Position numbers and translations under genes: made by a program
Assembly (NCBI RefSeq): GCF_012676905.1
Contig: NZ_CP051428.1
Location: forward strand, 1,822,001-1,886,000
Source of the DNA: Paenibacillus albicereus
Lineage (GTDB): Bacteria > Bacillota > Bacilli > Paenibacillales > Paenibacillaceae
Direction: 5' to 3'
Length of the DNA stretch: 64,000 nucleotides
Notes under the pieces: generated by a model
The model's database searches: none
Seen by the model: only the letters and a program-made list of their open reading frames with translations
What the model was told of the DNA's origin: nothing
In this document: positions 23,501 through 31,442 of the stretch, in pieces
Numbering within the stretch: position 1 is the stretch's first letter
Layout of the letters: the number at the start of each line of letters is the position of its first letter

Positions 23501-25990
23501 GCCGGTCCCGACGCCGTGCGGCTGTCGGCTTCCAACAATCTCTACCGCGGCGGCCTCAAGCTGGTCAGCGAAGCCCCGGGGAAGGCGGAGGGCACCGACA
23601 TCCTGCCCGTCTCGCTCGACGTGATGCGGCAGCCGTACGATCCGGCCCGACCGGAGCGGACCGGCCGCTGGATCGAGCTGGCCAACTCCGGCAGCGCCCA
23701 GCCGCTGTCCGGCACGGTGCGGATCGCGCAGCCGTCCGACGCGGCGGCCGCGATGAAGCCGGTACGCTTCGAGGGGCTGGAGCTCGGCGCTGCGGCGCGG
23801 ATCGATCTGCCGCATCTGGCCGCCGACCGGCTGACGGCCGAGGTGGAGCTCGACGGCGGCAAGACGTACACGCTGAGCGGCGAGCTCGCCCGCTCCTATG
23901 CCGTCCGCGCGGGCGGCGGGGAGACGGGGCCGGCCGTGCTGCTGGACGACGCGGGGCATTACAGCAGCGTCGGCGGCAAGTGGCGCGGCAAGGACGATCT
24001 GAGCGTCTCCGCCCGGCTCGCGTGGGATGACGACAAGCTGTACGTGGACGTCGACGTCAAGGACGACGCGCATGCCCAGAGCTGGAGCGGCGGCGACATC
24101 TGGCAAGGCGACAGCCTGCAGCTCGGCGTCGATCTGGCCCGCGCGGACGGCGCGGACAGCGCGCGGGTGAACGAGCTCGGCTTCGCGCTCGGCGCGGACG
24201 GCGCGGTCAGCAAGTGGAGATGGCGCGCGCCGCAGGGCGGCTCGACCGGCTTGCCGCTCGCGCAGGCGTCGATTGAACGGGACGAGGAGGCGAAAACGAC
24301 CTCGTACCGGATCGCGCTGCCGATAACGGAGCTGTATGGAAGCGGCACGCAGGAAGGCGCGGCCGGGCTGCTGGGCTTCAGCCTGCTCGTCAATGAGAAC
24401 GACGGCCAAGGACGAGCCGGCTTCATGGAATACCACGGCGGCATCGGCAAGAGCAAGGACGCGTCCGCCTTCGGGGAGCTGATCCTGCTGGACCGCAGCT
24501 TCGAGTCGATCCGGGAGCTCTCGGCGGAGGAGGCCGTGCGGCAGGCGGAAGCGGCGGGGAAAGAGACAAGCGTGGATGCGGCGGCAAATTTCGTCGCGCT
24601 GCTGCAGGCAGGTCCGCTTCGGCAAGGACTGGAGGCGAGGCTGCAGGCGATCGGCGGCGGACACACGACGCCGACGCCGAGCCCGAGCCCAAGCCCGTCG
24701 TCGGGCCCGACGCCAAGCCCGAGCCCGACGCCGACTCCGTCTTCGTCCGGTGACCCGGCGGAAACGCCGGCGCCGACCGCCGCTCCAGGTCCGTCCGCGC
24801 CCGATCCTGGCGCCGGAGGCGGCAGCGGCGGCCCATCGGCTTCGCCGGAGCTGGCGCGCATGGCGGACGGCTCGGTAATCGCGCGCCTATCGCCCCTGGA
24901 AGGCTCCACGGCGCAAGCGCTGCGCGGCGGCATTGACGCCGATGAGCTGGCGGAGGCGTTCGAGCTTGCCTCGCTTCGCCGGGATGGAGTCAAGCAAGTC
25001 CGCCTGAAGCTGGAGGGCGATCCGCAGGCCGCCTATTCGATTTCCGTTCCGAGCGGCTTTCTGGACGGGAAGAGGGATCGCCTCCTGACGCTGGACACCC
25101 CTGCCGGCAGCCTGCGGCTGCGCGGGGACCTGCTGCCTGCGGCGGAGGGCGGAGCCGCCCCGGGCGAGCTCATCGTCACGCTGCGGCCGCTGGAGCCGGG
25201 AGCCGGCGCGTCCGGAGCGGCGGTATCGCTCGCGATCGACGGGCGGCCGGTCGGTTCGTTCGCGGTTCCCGCCGTGCTGACGATGCCGTGGCGGACGGAA
25301 GGAGCGGGCGCGGATGGACTCGCCGTCCTGGCGCGCCGAAGCGACGGAGCTCCGGTCGCCGCCAGCCGCGGCAAGAACGGCGCGGTCGAGCTGCTGATCC
25401 GGGAGGCAGGCCGTTATGCCGCGGTCCTGAGCGCCGGAGAAGCGGCGCCAGGGTCCGTTCCGGCCTGGGCCCAAGCCTCCTCGGAAGGTCTGCATGCCCG
25501 AAGCATCGAGCTTGCCGCAGGAGACGGCTCCGCGCCGACGGCGCCGGTCACGCGGGCATCGTTCCTGGCGGCGCTCGTGCAAGCGCTCGATCTGCCTCTT
25601 GCGGAAGGCCCGGCCTTTTCCGACGTGCCGTCCGGCTCTCCGCTCGCGCCGCCGCTCCGCACGGCGGCCCATCTCGGCATCGCCTCCGGCACGGGCGGGG
25701 GGAGGTTCGAGCCGGCGGCGCCGCTGTCGCGTCAGGATGCGGCCGTGTTCATCGATCGCGCGCTGGAACGGACGCTCCTGCTGAAGCTGGAGGGCGGAGC
25801 CTCGAAGCTGGCCGCCTATTCCGACTCGGGCCGGGCGGCCGTTTATGCGGGCGGCAGCCTCGGCAAGCTGATCGAGGCCGGCTGGCTGCGGGGAGACGGC
25901 GGCTCGCTTCGTCCGGCCGCGCCTCTGACCGCTGCGGAAGCGGCCGTCCTGCTGCATCGCATGCTCGAAGGCGTGCTCGACCGCCTGTAA
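20507..25990 (+). CDS. SLH-anchored double beta-helix pectate-lyase-like surface protein
   Basis: 1827-residue surface polysaccharide-degrading or -binding protein. Layout: Sec signal peptide (1 to ~34, AAALPHPAPAKA); a leading beta-rich module (~40-200); two pectate-lyase-3/GH55-type right-handed beta-helix domains, opening at ~214 (DYGAAGDGIADDTAAIQQAL) and ~641 (PYGADKTGASDASGALRQAL); a CBM9-like domain (~1145-1330); a Pro/Thr/Ser linker (~1386-1445); a beta-rich region; and C-terminal SLH repeats (~1675-1827; FSDVPSGSPLAPPLRTA, GTGGGRFEPAAPLSRQDAA) for attachment to the wall. Start ATG has GGGAGGAA. Catalytic residues could not be assigned, so either lyase or hydrolase activity is possible. 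Likely pectin or hemicellulose substrate, from context. Confidence 0.87.
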   Translation: MNWRNQAPHRAASVLLAVVLAGAAALPHPAPAKAERQAASVVLGESPAEDGIRPRAGDNPDGLRTGTLGGKGYWETDRTQGTVYLYMDVDDEFLYDNQSEEVYVTAEVYDEGTGKLVLQYDSDSAPFKDAPLLEYGDSGTWKSYSFKLADARFANRTGGADFRLGIEGGGASAATNKDVKLASVTVTHKPKPFSSSVTEVVYTQFPTEDVVIADHIATDYGAAGDGIADDTAAIQQALDTAGARGGGVVFLPAGRYRLDGSLTVPTGVTLRGDWTSPEDGGGVRGTVLEAHAGRGEAGGDSLIRLAQASGVTHLSIWYPEQDAAQPVPYPWSIEQLSGDSATVRNVTLVNAYNGIKIGPSWNELHYVKNLYGTVLGTGIFLDFTTDIGRLEGIRLSPDVWADSGLPGAPARAAAAAWTTAHAEGIVMGRSDWEYMSDIRLSGFKTGLRVTTRTDSLETANAQFYDVHVDESRTALKIEGVNDYGLLISASSFAADQGPEPVAVHAGEGFHSIVQFNDTAVGGRTRSAVVNEGSGVLSFENSSIGGYDEARGFGIEAEAGSLILGATEFEGESAHVRAGSQAASVRSLNSGHDGTLDLDDASESADIRIDIDAGIVHQPLPVPAALDAPARPKPATASLYNIAAAPYGADKTGASDASGALRQALEDAAAAGGGTVFAPAGRYRVDEPIVVPSGVELRGSWDVPHHTIGGGTALFTNVGENDPDGEPFLSLEAHAGVRGLNIYYDRQDWTSIKPYSWTVQGRGEGVYLIDVTFPDSYRAVDFASYDTSGHYIDYVAGSPLRDGIRLGGGARGGIVRNVQFNPHYAARSTYPNHPTDEQFNDVWTFQKENLDAFRVGDVQEQTLFNTFVYGSLYGIHMAPENGRGPEAIVIGHGTDGSKKGAYLEAGGPNGVAFVNTELVSMSSQDKVYIETDAAFASRAEFYNSSMWGDTTRSAVVGGGSLLLQQSNFTVVGDKGVSALGGSAAVLDSYFQQAGTTHLHAGPDAVRLSASNNLYRGGLKLVSEAPGKAEGTDILPVSLDVMRQPYDPARPERTGRWIELANSGSAQPLSGTVRIAQPSDAAAAMKPVRFEGLELGAAARIDLPHLAADRLTAEVELDGGKTYTLSGELARSYAVRAGGGETGPAVLLDDAGHYSSVGGKWRGKDDLSVSARLAWDDDKLYVDVDVKDDAHAQSWSGGDIWQGDSLQLGVDLARADGADSARVNELGFALGADGAVSKWRWRAPQGGSTGLPLAQASIERDEEAKTTSYRIALPITELYGSGTQEGAAGLLGFSLLVNENDGQGRAGFMEYHGGIGKSKDASAFGELILLDRSFESIRELSAEEAVRQAEAAGKETSVDAAANFVALLQAGPLRQGLEARLQAIGGGHTTPTPSPSPSPSSGPTPSPSPTPTPSSSGDPAETPAPTAAPGPSAPDPGAGGGSGGPSASPELARMADGSVIARLSPLEGSTAQALRGGIDADELAEAFELASLRRDGVKQVRLKLEGDPQAAYSISVPSGFLDGKRDRLLTLDTPAGSLRLRGDLLPAAEGGAAPGELIVTLRPLEPGAGASGAAVSLAIDGRPVGSFAVPAVLTMPWRTEGAGADGLAVLARRSDGAPVAASRGKNGAVELLIREAGRYAAVLSAGEAAPGSVPAWAQASSEGLHARSIELAAGDGSAPTAPVTRASFLAALVQALDLPLAEGPAFSDVPSGSPLAPPLRTAAHLGIASGTGGGRFEPAAPLSRQDAAVFIDRALERTLLLKLEGGASKLAAYSDSGRAAVYAGGSLGKLIEAGWLRGDGGSLRPAAPLTAAEAAVLLHRMLEGVLDRL

Positions 25991-25993
25991 CGC

Positions 25994-26027
25994 CAAGCGC
26001 CCTCCGCTCCATGGGGGGCGCTTTTTG
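25994..26027 (+). terminator. Rho-independent terminator after the SLH gene
   Basis: AAGCGCCC pairs with GGGCGCTTTTT. Confidence 0.82.
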
Positions 26028-26058
26028 GCTTGGCGCGCGCTTCGGCGGCCTGGTGCAT

Positions 26059-26072
26059 TGTAATCGCTTGCA
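26059..26072 (+). promoter_or_regulatory. Candidate CcpA cre site
   Basis: TGTAATCGCTTGCA matches the CcpA cre consensus TGWAARCGYTWNCW at all but one position. It lies upstream of the AraC-type module and the CBM6-GH gene, suggesting carbon catabolite control. Confidence 0.55.
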
Positions 26073-26077
26073 AACAC

Positions 26078-26141
26078 TTTGCGATCGCCCTGCAAAAGCT
26101 CGTTTTTCCTCCTGTTCAACAAACGGGGCCGCTCCTTAAAC
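26078..26141 (+). promoter_or_regulatory. Degenerate AraC-type activator module before the CBM6-GH71/99-like gene
   Basis: CCCTGCAAAAGCTCG ends in the second half-site (26098), with CCTCCT at the expected offset and TTAAAC (26136-26141) exactly 38 bp on. The first half-site is not recognisable, so this copy is less certain than the others. Confidence 0.5.
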
Positions 26142-26261
26142 TGGAAGAGAAAGCAGCCTCTTCAAGATTCGAGCGCGGCTGCGGAAAGGAGGGCCCGCAG
26201 AAAGGACAGGCAGCGGAAGACATTCGACCGCCGGCCGATCAACCATTCCAAGGAGGTCCTT

Positions 26262-27959
26262 ATGAACAATCTTAGCCCATCCCGGCGATGGCGGCCGCTG
26301 CTTGGCGCGCTCGCCGCGGCCGCGCTGCTGGCGGCCGGCATCTCCTGGCCTCAAGGCACCGCTGAGGCCGCCTCGGCCTTCGTCCAGACGGCGGCTTCGA
26401 GCTACACGAGCCAGTCCGGCATCCAGCTGGAGAATTCCAGCGAAGGCGGGCAGAACGTCGCCTTCATCGACAACGGCGACTACATCGCGTTCTCCAACGT
26501 CGACTTCGGCAGCGGCGCGGCCTCGCTGGACGTGCGCGTCGCCAGCAACGCCGGCGGCGGCACGATCGAGGCGCGGCTGGACAGCGCTGGCGGCACGCTT
26601 GCCGCGACCTGCGCCGTGCCCGGAACGGGCGGCTGGCAGAACTGGCAGACGAAGTCCTGCTCCGTCTCCGGAGCAACGGGCGTCCACACGCTCTACCTGA
26701 AGTTCACGGGCGGAGCCGGCAACTTGTTCAACGTGCTCTGGTTCAAGTTCAACGCGGGGGGCGGCAGCGCCGGCGGCGACGTCGTCGGCAAGATCTTCGC
26801 GGGCTACCAGGGCTGGTTCAACGCCTCCGGCGACGGCTCTCCGAACAACGGCTGGATCCACTGGTCCAAAACCAGCAGCGCTCCGTCGACAAGCGGCAAC
26901 ACGAACTTCGAGCTGTACCCGGACATGAGGGAGTACGCCAACAAGTACGCGACCGCCCTCGGCAATCTGAACAACGGCCAGCCGGCGACGCTGTTCTCCT
27001 CCTACGACCAGCAGACGGTCAGCAAGCACTTCGAATGGATGCAGGCGTACGGCATCGACGGCGCGGCGCTGCAGCGGTTCGGCGCGGACGAGAGCGACGC
27101 CCCGAACGGCTGGAAGACGAACCGCGACAGCGTCGCCGTCAAGGTGAAGAACGCCGCCGAGGCGTACGGCCGCAAGTTTTATGTCATGTACGACATCACC
27201 GGCATGAACCCGTCCAACTGGGTGAACGCGGTCAAGCATGACTGGACGGCCAACGTCGTCGGCGGCATGGGATTGACCGGGTCCAGCGCCTACGCGCGCC
27301 AGAACGGCAAGATCGTCGTCAACATCTGGGGCATGGGCTTCACCGACCGTCCGGGCACGGCGGCCGAAGCGGCCGGCCTCATCAGCTGGTTCAAGCAGCA
27401 GGGCGCCTACGTCATCGGCGGCGTGCCCGCTTTCTGGAGGACCGGGGTGGAGGATTCGAAGCCGGGCTTCCTCGACGTCTACAAGTCGCTCGACATGATT
27501 TCCCCCTGGTTCGTCGGCCGCTTCGGCACCCTCACGGACGTCGATCACTGGAAGACGAACTTCTGGCAGCCGGACAAGACGTTCACGCAGCAGAACGGCA
27601 TCGCGTACCAGCCGGTCCTGTGGCCGGGCTTCTCCTGGTCGAACCTGAAGCCGGGCGCGCCGCAGAACCAGATTCCGCGCCTGCACGGCGACTTCATGTG
27701 GAAGCAGGCGTACAGCATGAAGTCGGTCGGCATCGATACGGGCTATGTCGCGATGTTCGACGAGTACGACGAGGGCACGGCCATCGCCAAAGCGGCGGAG
27801 AACAGCTCCATGATTCCGTCCGCCCCGTATTTCCTGACGCTGAATGCCGACGGAGTCGCCGTCTCGTCCGACTTCTACCTCCGCCTGACGGGAGATATCG
27901 GACGCATGTTCAAGGGCCAGATCGCCGCCACGGCAGCGCATCCGACCTCCCATCAGTGA
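26262..27959 (+). CDS. Secreted CBM6 - GH71/GH99-like glycosidase
   Basis: 565-residue secreted enzyme. Signal peptide 1 to ~36 (LAAAALLAAGISWPQGTAEA). A CBM6-type beta-sandwich follows at ~38-165 (AFVQTAASSYTSQSG, NGDYIAFSNVDFG, LYLKFTGG). A GH71/99-like TIM barrel fills ~175-565, opening with IFAGYQGWFNASGDGSPNNGW and containing FSSYDQQTVSKHFEWMQAYG and YVAMFDEYDEGTAI near the end. Relatives are often labelled xylosidase/arabinosidase or endo-mannanase-like, and exact specificity is open. GGAGG precedes the ATG. Candidate cre and AraC-type sites lie upstream, and the sugar transporter operon follows. Confidence 0.82.
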   Translation: MNNLSPSRRWRPLLGALAAAALLAAGISWPQGTAEAASAFVQTAASSYTSQSGIQLENSSEGGQNVAFIDNGDYIAFSNVDFGSGAASLDVRVASNAGGGTIEARLDSAGGTLAATCAVPGTGGWQNWQTKSCSVSGATGVHTLYLKFTGGAGNLFNVLWFKFNAGGGSAGGDVVGKIFAGYQGWFNASGDGSPNNGWIHWSKTSSAPSTSGNTNFELYPDMREYANKYATALGNLNNGQPATLFSSYDQQTVSKHFEWMQAYGIDGAALQRFGADESDAPNGWKTNRDSVAVKVKNAAEAYGRKFYVMYDITGMNPSNWVNAVKHDWTANVVGGMGLTGSSAYARQNGKIVVNIWGMGFTDRPGTAAEAAGLISWFKQQGAYVIGGVPAFWRTGVEDSKPGFLDVYKSLDMISPWFVGRFGTLTDVDHWKTNFWQPDKTFTQQNGIAYQPVLWPGFSWSNLKPGAPQNQIPRLHGDFMWKQAYSMKSVGIDTGYVAMFDEYDEGTAIAKAAENSSMIPSAPYFLTLNADGVAVSSDFYLRLTGDIGRMFKGQIAATAAHPTSHQ

Positions 27960-27967
27960 CGCGCACG

Positions 27968-28002
27968 GCCCCGATTCGCCGCCTGGCGGATCGGGGCTTT
28001 TT
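27968..28002 (+). terminator. Rho-independent terminator after the CBM6-GH gene
   Basis: GCCCCGAT pairs with ATCGGGGC, then TTTTT. Confidence 0.85.
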
Positions 28003-28063
28003 CCATATGGAGTAAGGCTTTCCGGCCGCAGGAAGGACGTCCCGGGACCCGCTGGAGCGACAA

Positions 28064-28127
28064 GCCAAGAACGGCCTGCAAAAGCCAACACCGCCTCCTA
28101 CTTCGTCCGCGCGGGCTGCGGTACGAT
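28064..28127 (+). promoter_or_regulatory. AraC-type activator module and -10, before the sugar ABC operon
   Basis: GCCAA (28064) and GCCAA (28084) are 20 bp apart, GCCTCCTAC is at 28093-28101, then 20 bp, then TACGAT (28122-28127). The -35 position carries TACTTC, unlike TTGACA, which fits activator dependence. Confidence 0.75.
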
Positions 28128-28193
28128 GGCAGGGAAAGGTGGAGCCGACGCAAGAGAAGCGCATTCATCACGACCTGGAAAAGGGGATTGCAC

Positions 28194-29573
28194 ATGAGGA
28201 GAAAGAGAATCGCACTGACGGCCGCGCTGGCGGCGACGGCGCTGCTCGCGAGCGCCTGCTCGGGAGGCGGCGACGAGGGCTCGGCCGGCGAGTCCGGCAA
28301 GCAGCTGACGATGTGGACGTGGAAGGTGGCCTATACGCCGGGCTTCGAGGCCGCCGCCAAGCTCTATGAGGAGAAGACGGGCATCCAGGTGAAGATCGAG
28401 ACGTTCACGCCGGACGACACGTACCGCCAGAAATTCCAGGCGGCGGCGAACTCCAAGAACCTGCCGGATGTCGTGCACTGGTGGGCGACGGCCGGCGACT
28501 CGATCGAGGGCTCGGTGCTGGAGCTGTCGGGCGAAGTGAAGGAAGACGTCATGGGCAAGTTCGTCGGCACGGCGATGGACCCGATCCGCATCACGCAGAG
28601 CCAGGTCGACTCCTGGGCGTCGGACAAGAACGCCACGACCGTGCAGAAGTCGCTCCAGGCCGGCCAGTTCTACGGGCTGCCGCTCGACATCGGGGGCTTC
28701 TTCACCTTCTACGGCAACAAGAAGCTGCTGGAGGAAGCCGGCGTGAAGGCGGAGGCGCCGAAGACGTGGGAGGAGTTCGTCTCGATGATGGAGGCGGTCA
28801 AGGCGAAAGGCTCGGCGTCCGGCCTCGTGTTCGGAGCGAAGCTGCCGGACCTGTGGGAAAACTGGGCCGGCTCCGCGCTGACGATCATGCACGGCGGCCC
28901 GCAGGCGTACACCGACCTGCTGGAGCGCAAGACGCGCCTGAGCGATCCCGGCAACCTGCCGGTCGTGCAGGCGATGGAGACGCTCGCGCAGAAGGACCTG
29001 CTCCTGCCGGGCATCCTGTCCACCGACATCGACGGCGCCGACCAGGCGTTCGCGGCCGGCAAGGCGGCGTTCGACCTCGGCGGCTCGTTCACGATGTCGA
29101 CGCTGCTCGCCATGGGCATGAGCCCGGACGACATCATCACGTTCCCGGTGCCGCCGCTGTCCGGCTCCAAAATCTCGTCGTGGACGACCGATCCGTTCAC
29201 GCTGACCCAGCTGTCGGTCAACAAGGACTCCAAGAGCCGCGACGACGCGCTCGACTTCATCCAGTTCATGACGACCGACCCGGCCGCGGCCGTCGCCTTC
29301 GCGAACGGCGCCTACACGGTGCCGGCCGTCGACCTCGGCGCGGACTCCGCCAACCTGGACGCCAACCTGAAGTCCATCTCCGATGCGTTCGCGAAGGAGC
29401 CGGGACCTTACTCCGAGGCGGCTCCGGCGATCAACTCGCTGCGCGGCAAGCACAAGGAATGGGAAGTGTACGCCCAGTCGATGCAGTCGGTCATCGAGAA
29501 GAAGATGACGGCGGAGCAAGCGGCCAAGAAGTTCGACGAGACGCTGGAGAAGCTCGAGGCGAGCGGCAACTGA
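28194..29573 (+). CDS. Sugar ABC transporter substrate-binding lipoprotein (family 1)
   Basis: 459-residue lipoprotein that captures a sugar or oligosaccharide for import. Lipobox LLASAC gives lipidated C22. The mature part has the MalE-type fold (TMWTWKVAYTPGFEAAAKLYEEKTG, then DVVHWWATAGD). Start ATG, 7 bp after AAGGGG. It heads an operon with two permeases, an enolase-superfamily enzyme and an epimerase; no ATPase is present, so it probably uses the shared MsmX-type ATPase at 35.6 kb. The catabolic genes suggest a uronate or sugar-acid-containing ligand. Confidence 0.93.
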   Translation: MRRKRIALTAALAATALLASACSGGGDEGSAGESGKQLTMWTWKVAYTPGFEAAAKLYEEKTGIQVKIETFTPDDTYRQKFQAAANSKNLPDVVHWWATAGDSIEGSVLELSGEVKEDVMGKFVGTAMDPIRITQSQVDSWASDKNATTVQKSLQAGQFYGLPLDIGGFFTFYGNKKLLEEAGVKAEAPKTWEEFVSMMEAVKAKGSASGLVFGAKLPDLWENWAGSALTIMHGGPQAYTDLLERKTRLSDPGNLPVVQAMETLAQKDLLLPGILSTDIDGADQAFAAGKAAFDLGGSFTMSTLLAMGMSPDDIITFPVPPLSGSKISSWTTDPFTLTQLSVNKDSKSRDDALDFIQFMTTDPAAAVAFANGAYTVPAVDLGADSANLDANLKSISDAFAKEPGPYSEAAPAINSLRGKHKEWEVYAQSMQSVIEKKMTAEQAAKKFDETLEKLEASGN

Positions 29574-29659
29574 GGCCATCCGCAACCTGTCCCACCGGCC
29601 GGCCGGCGCGCGATCGCGCCGGCCGGCCGTCATTCCAACAAGCCTGAAGGTGATGACAT

Positions 29660-30553
29660 ATGGCAACGTCCAAAAACAAATGGGTGCCCTACCTGTTCCT
29701 GCTGCCGGGAGTGCTGCTGTTCCTCGGCGTCGGCGTCTACTCGGTCGGATTCTCGATCCTGCTGAGCTTCTACAACTGGTCGGGCATCGACTTCTCCACG
29801 GCCCGCTTCGAAGGGCTGGCGAACTTCCGGCAGTTCCTGCTCGGAGACGACCCGATCGTGACGCAGAACTTCTACAAGGCGCTGCTGCACAACGCGCTGA
29901 TCGCCGTCTTCCAGGTCGCGATCGTCGTGCCCGTGGCGCTGGTGCTGGCGTTCACGCTGCAGAATACGAAGATGGCGGCGCTGTACCGCACGATCTACTT
30001 CCTGCCGATGATCGCCTCCGGCGTGGCGATCTTCTACGTCTGGAAAGGCCTGTTCGAGCCTGCCGGCGCGCTCAACGCGCTGTTCGCCTGGCTCGGCATG
30101 GACTTCCTCGTCGTGCCGGGCGGCATGCTCGGCACCTCGTCCACCTCGCTCGCCGGCATCATCCTGACGACGATCTGGGGCGGCCTGCCGGGCACGCTCA
30201 TCCTGTACTACGCCGGCCTGACGTCGATCGACCCGACGCTGTACGAGGCGGCGAGCGTCGACGGCGCGAGCAAGGCGACGCTCATTTGGAGGATCACCTG
30301 GCCGCTGCTCAAGCCGATCACGCTGATCGCCGTCATCCAGATGGTCAACGGCGCGTTCCAGACGTTCGAGAACGTCTTCATCATGACCGGAGGAGGACCG
30401 GGCGGCAGCTCCGAGGTCATCGGCACGCTCGTCTACCGCACCGCCTTCCTCGACAACGACTACGGCCTGGCCAGCGCGATCGGATGGGTGAGCTTCCTCG
30501 TGACGGGAGTCATCGCCATCTTCAGCATCCGCTCGTTCCAGGCGGACATCTAG
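29660..30553 (+). CDS. Sugar ABC transporter permease, MalF/UgpA type
   Basis: 297 residues, six predicted membrane helices. The cytoplasmic EAA loop (YEAASVDGASKATLIWRITW, about residues 194-213) contacts the ATPase. N-terminal helix PYLFLLPGVLLFLGVGVYSV. Follows the binding-protein gene by 86 bp and precedes the second permease by 9 bp. Confidence 0.95.
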   Translation: MATSKNKWVPYLFLLPGVLLFLGVGVYSVGFSILLSFYNWSGIDFSTARFEGLANFRQFLLGDDPIVTQNFYKALLHNALIAVFQVAIVVPVALVLAFTLQNTKMAALYRTIYFLPMIASGVAIFYVWKGLFEPAGALNALFAWLGMDFLVVPGGMLGTSSTSLAGIILTTIWGGLPGTLILYYAGLTSIDPTLYEAASVDGASKATLIWRITWPLLKPITLIAVIQMVNGAFQTFENVFIMTGGGPGGSSEVIGTLVYRTAFLDNDYGLASAIGWVSFLVTGVIAIFSIRSFQADI

Positions 30554-30562
30554 GAGGACCGG

Positions 30563-31381
30563 ATGATCAAGTATCTCAAGCATCTGCTGCTCGTCGTCTA
30601 CGGCGCCACCTGCGTCTATCCGTTCCTGTGGATGATCGGCACGTCGCTCAAGTCGACTGCGGATTCGCTCGCGAATCCGCAGTCGCCGTTTCCCGTAGCG
30701 GCGCCGCTCTGGTCGAACTTCGGCATCGTGTGGAACAAGCTGAACTTCTATCAGTTCTTCGTCAACAGCGTCGTCGTCAGCCTGTTCGTCATCGTCGGCG
30801 TCGTCCTCATCTATACGATGATGGGCTACGCGTTCGCCAAGTTCCGGTTCGCCGGCAAAAAGACGATCTACTACATGTTCATCGCGCTGCTGCTCGTGCC
30901 GGGCGTGACGACGCTCATCCCGCTGTACATCAACATGACGAACCTCGGCCTGCAGAACTCCTACATCGGCATCATCCTGCCGATGATCAACGGCGCCGCT
31001 CCGTTCGCGATCTTCCTGTTCACGAGCTATTTCCGCACGATCTCGCACGAGCTGTACGAGAGCGCCGTGCTCGACGGCTGCGGCAGCTTCAAGATCTACT
31101 GGCGCATCTACCTGCCGCTGGCGCTGCCGGCGATCGGCACGATCGCCATCCTGAACTTCATCGGCAGCTGGAACAACATCCTCTGGCCGATGATTATCGT
31201 CGACAAGCAGAGCCTGTTCACGCTGCCGATGGGCCTCATGTACTTGGACTCCTCTTCGTTCAAGAAGTGGAACGAGCTGATGGCCGGCGCGCTGATTACG
31301 GTTATCCCGATCCTGCTTGCCTTCCCGTTCCTGCAGAAGATGTACGTGAAGGGCATGACAGTCGGCTCGGTCAAGATGTAG
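30563..31381 (+). CDS. Sugar ABC transporter permease, MalG/UgpE type
   Basis: 272 residues, six predicted helices. EAA loop YESAVLDGCGSFKIYWRIYL (about residues 165-184), family landmark NSVVVSLF near the second helix and the C-terminal MYVKGMTVGSVKM typical of MalG-type carbohydrate permeases. GGAGG precedes the ATG. It pairs with the upstream permease. Confidence 0.95.
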   Translation: MIKYLKHLLLVVYGATCVYPFLWMIGTSLKSTADSLANPQSPFPVAAPLWSNFGIVWNKLNFYQFFVNSVVVSLFVIVGVVLIYTMMGYAFAKFRFAGKKTIYYMFIALLLVPGVTTLIPLYINMTNLGLQNSYIGIILPMINGAAPFAIFLFTSYFRTISHELYESAVLDGCGSFKIYWRIYLPLALPAIGTIAILNFIGSWNNILWPMIIVDKQSLFTLPMGLMYLDSSSFKKWNELMAGALITVIPILLAFPFLQKMYVKGMTVGSVKM

Positions 31382-31442
31382 CGGCGCGACGACGCGCAAG
31401 CACAGCCGGACGGCCCCGGCCGATCCGAAGGAGGACGCGAAC

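Noticed and set aside
20483-24664. A minus-strand open frame of almost 1400 codons opposite the SLH surface protein (similar long ones at 4191-6962, 36592-39330 and 49378-52650)
   Set aside because: They lie wholly antisense to well-supported genes, are rich in Arg/Ala/Leu/His as expected from GC-rich complementary codons, and show no family motif or ribosome site.
24664-24760. Short repeated units rich in ACGCCGAGCCC that resemble a direct-repeat array
   Set aside because: They encode the in-frame Pro/Thr/Ser linker of the SLH protein and lack the spacer structure of a CRISPR array.
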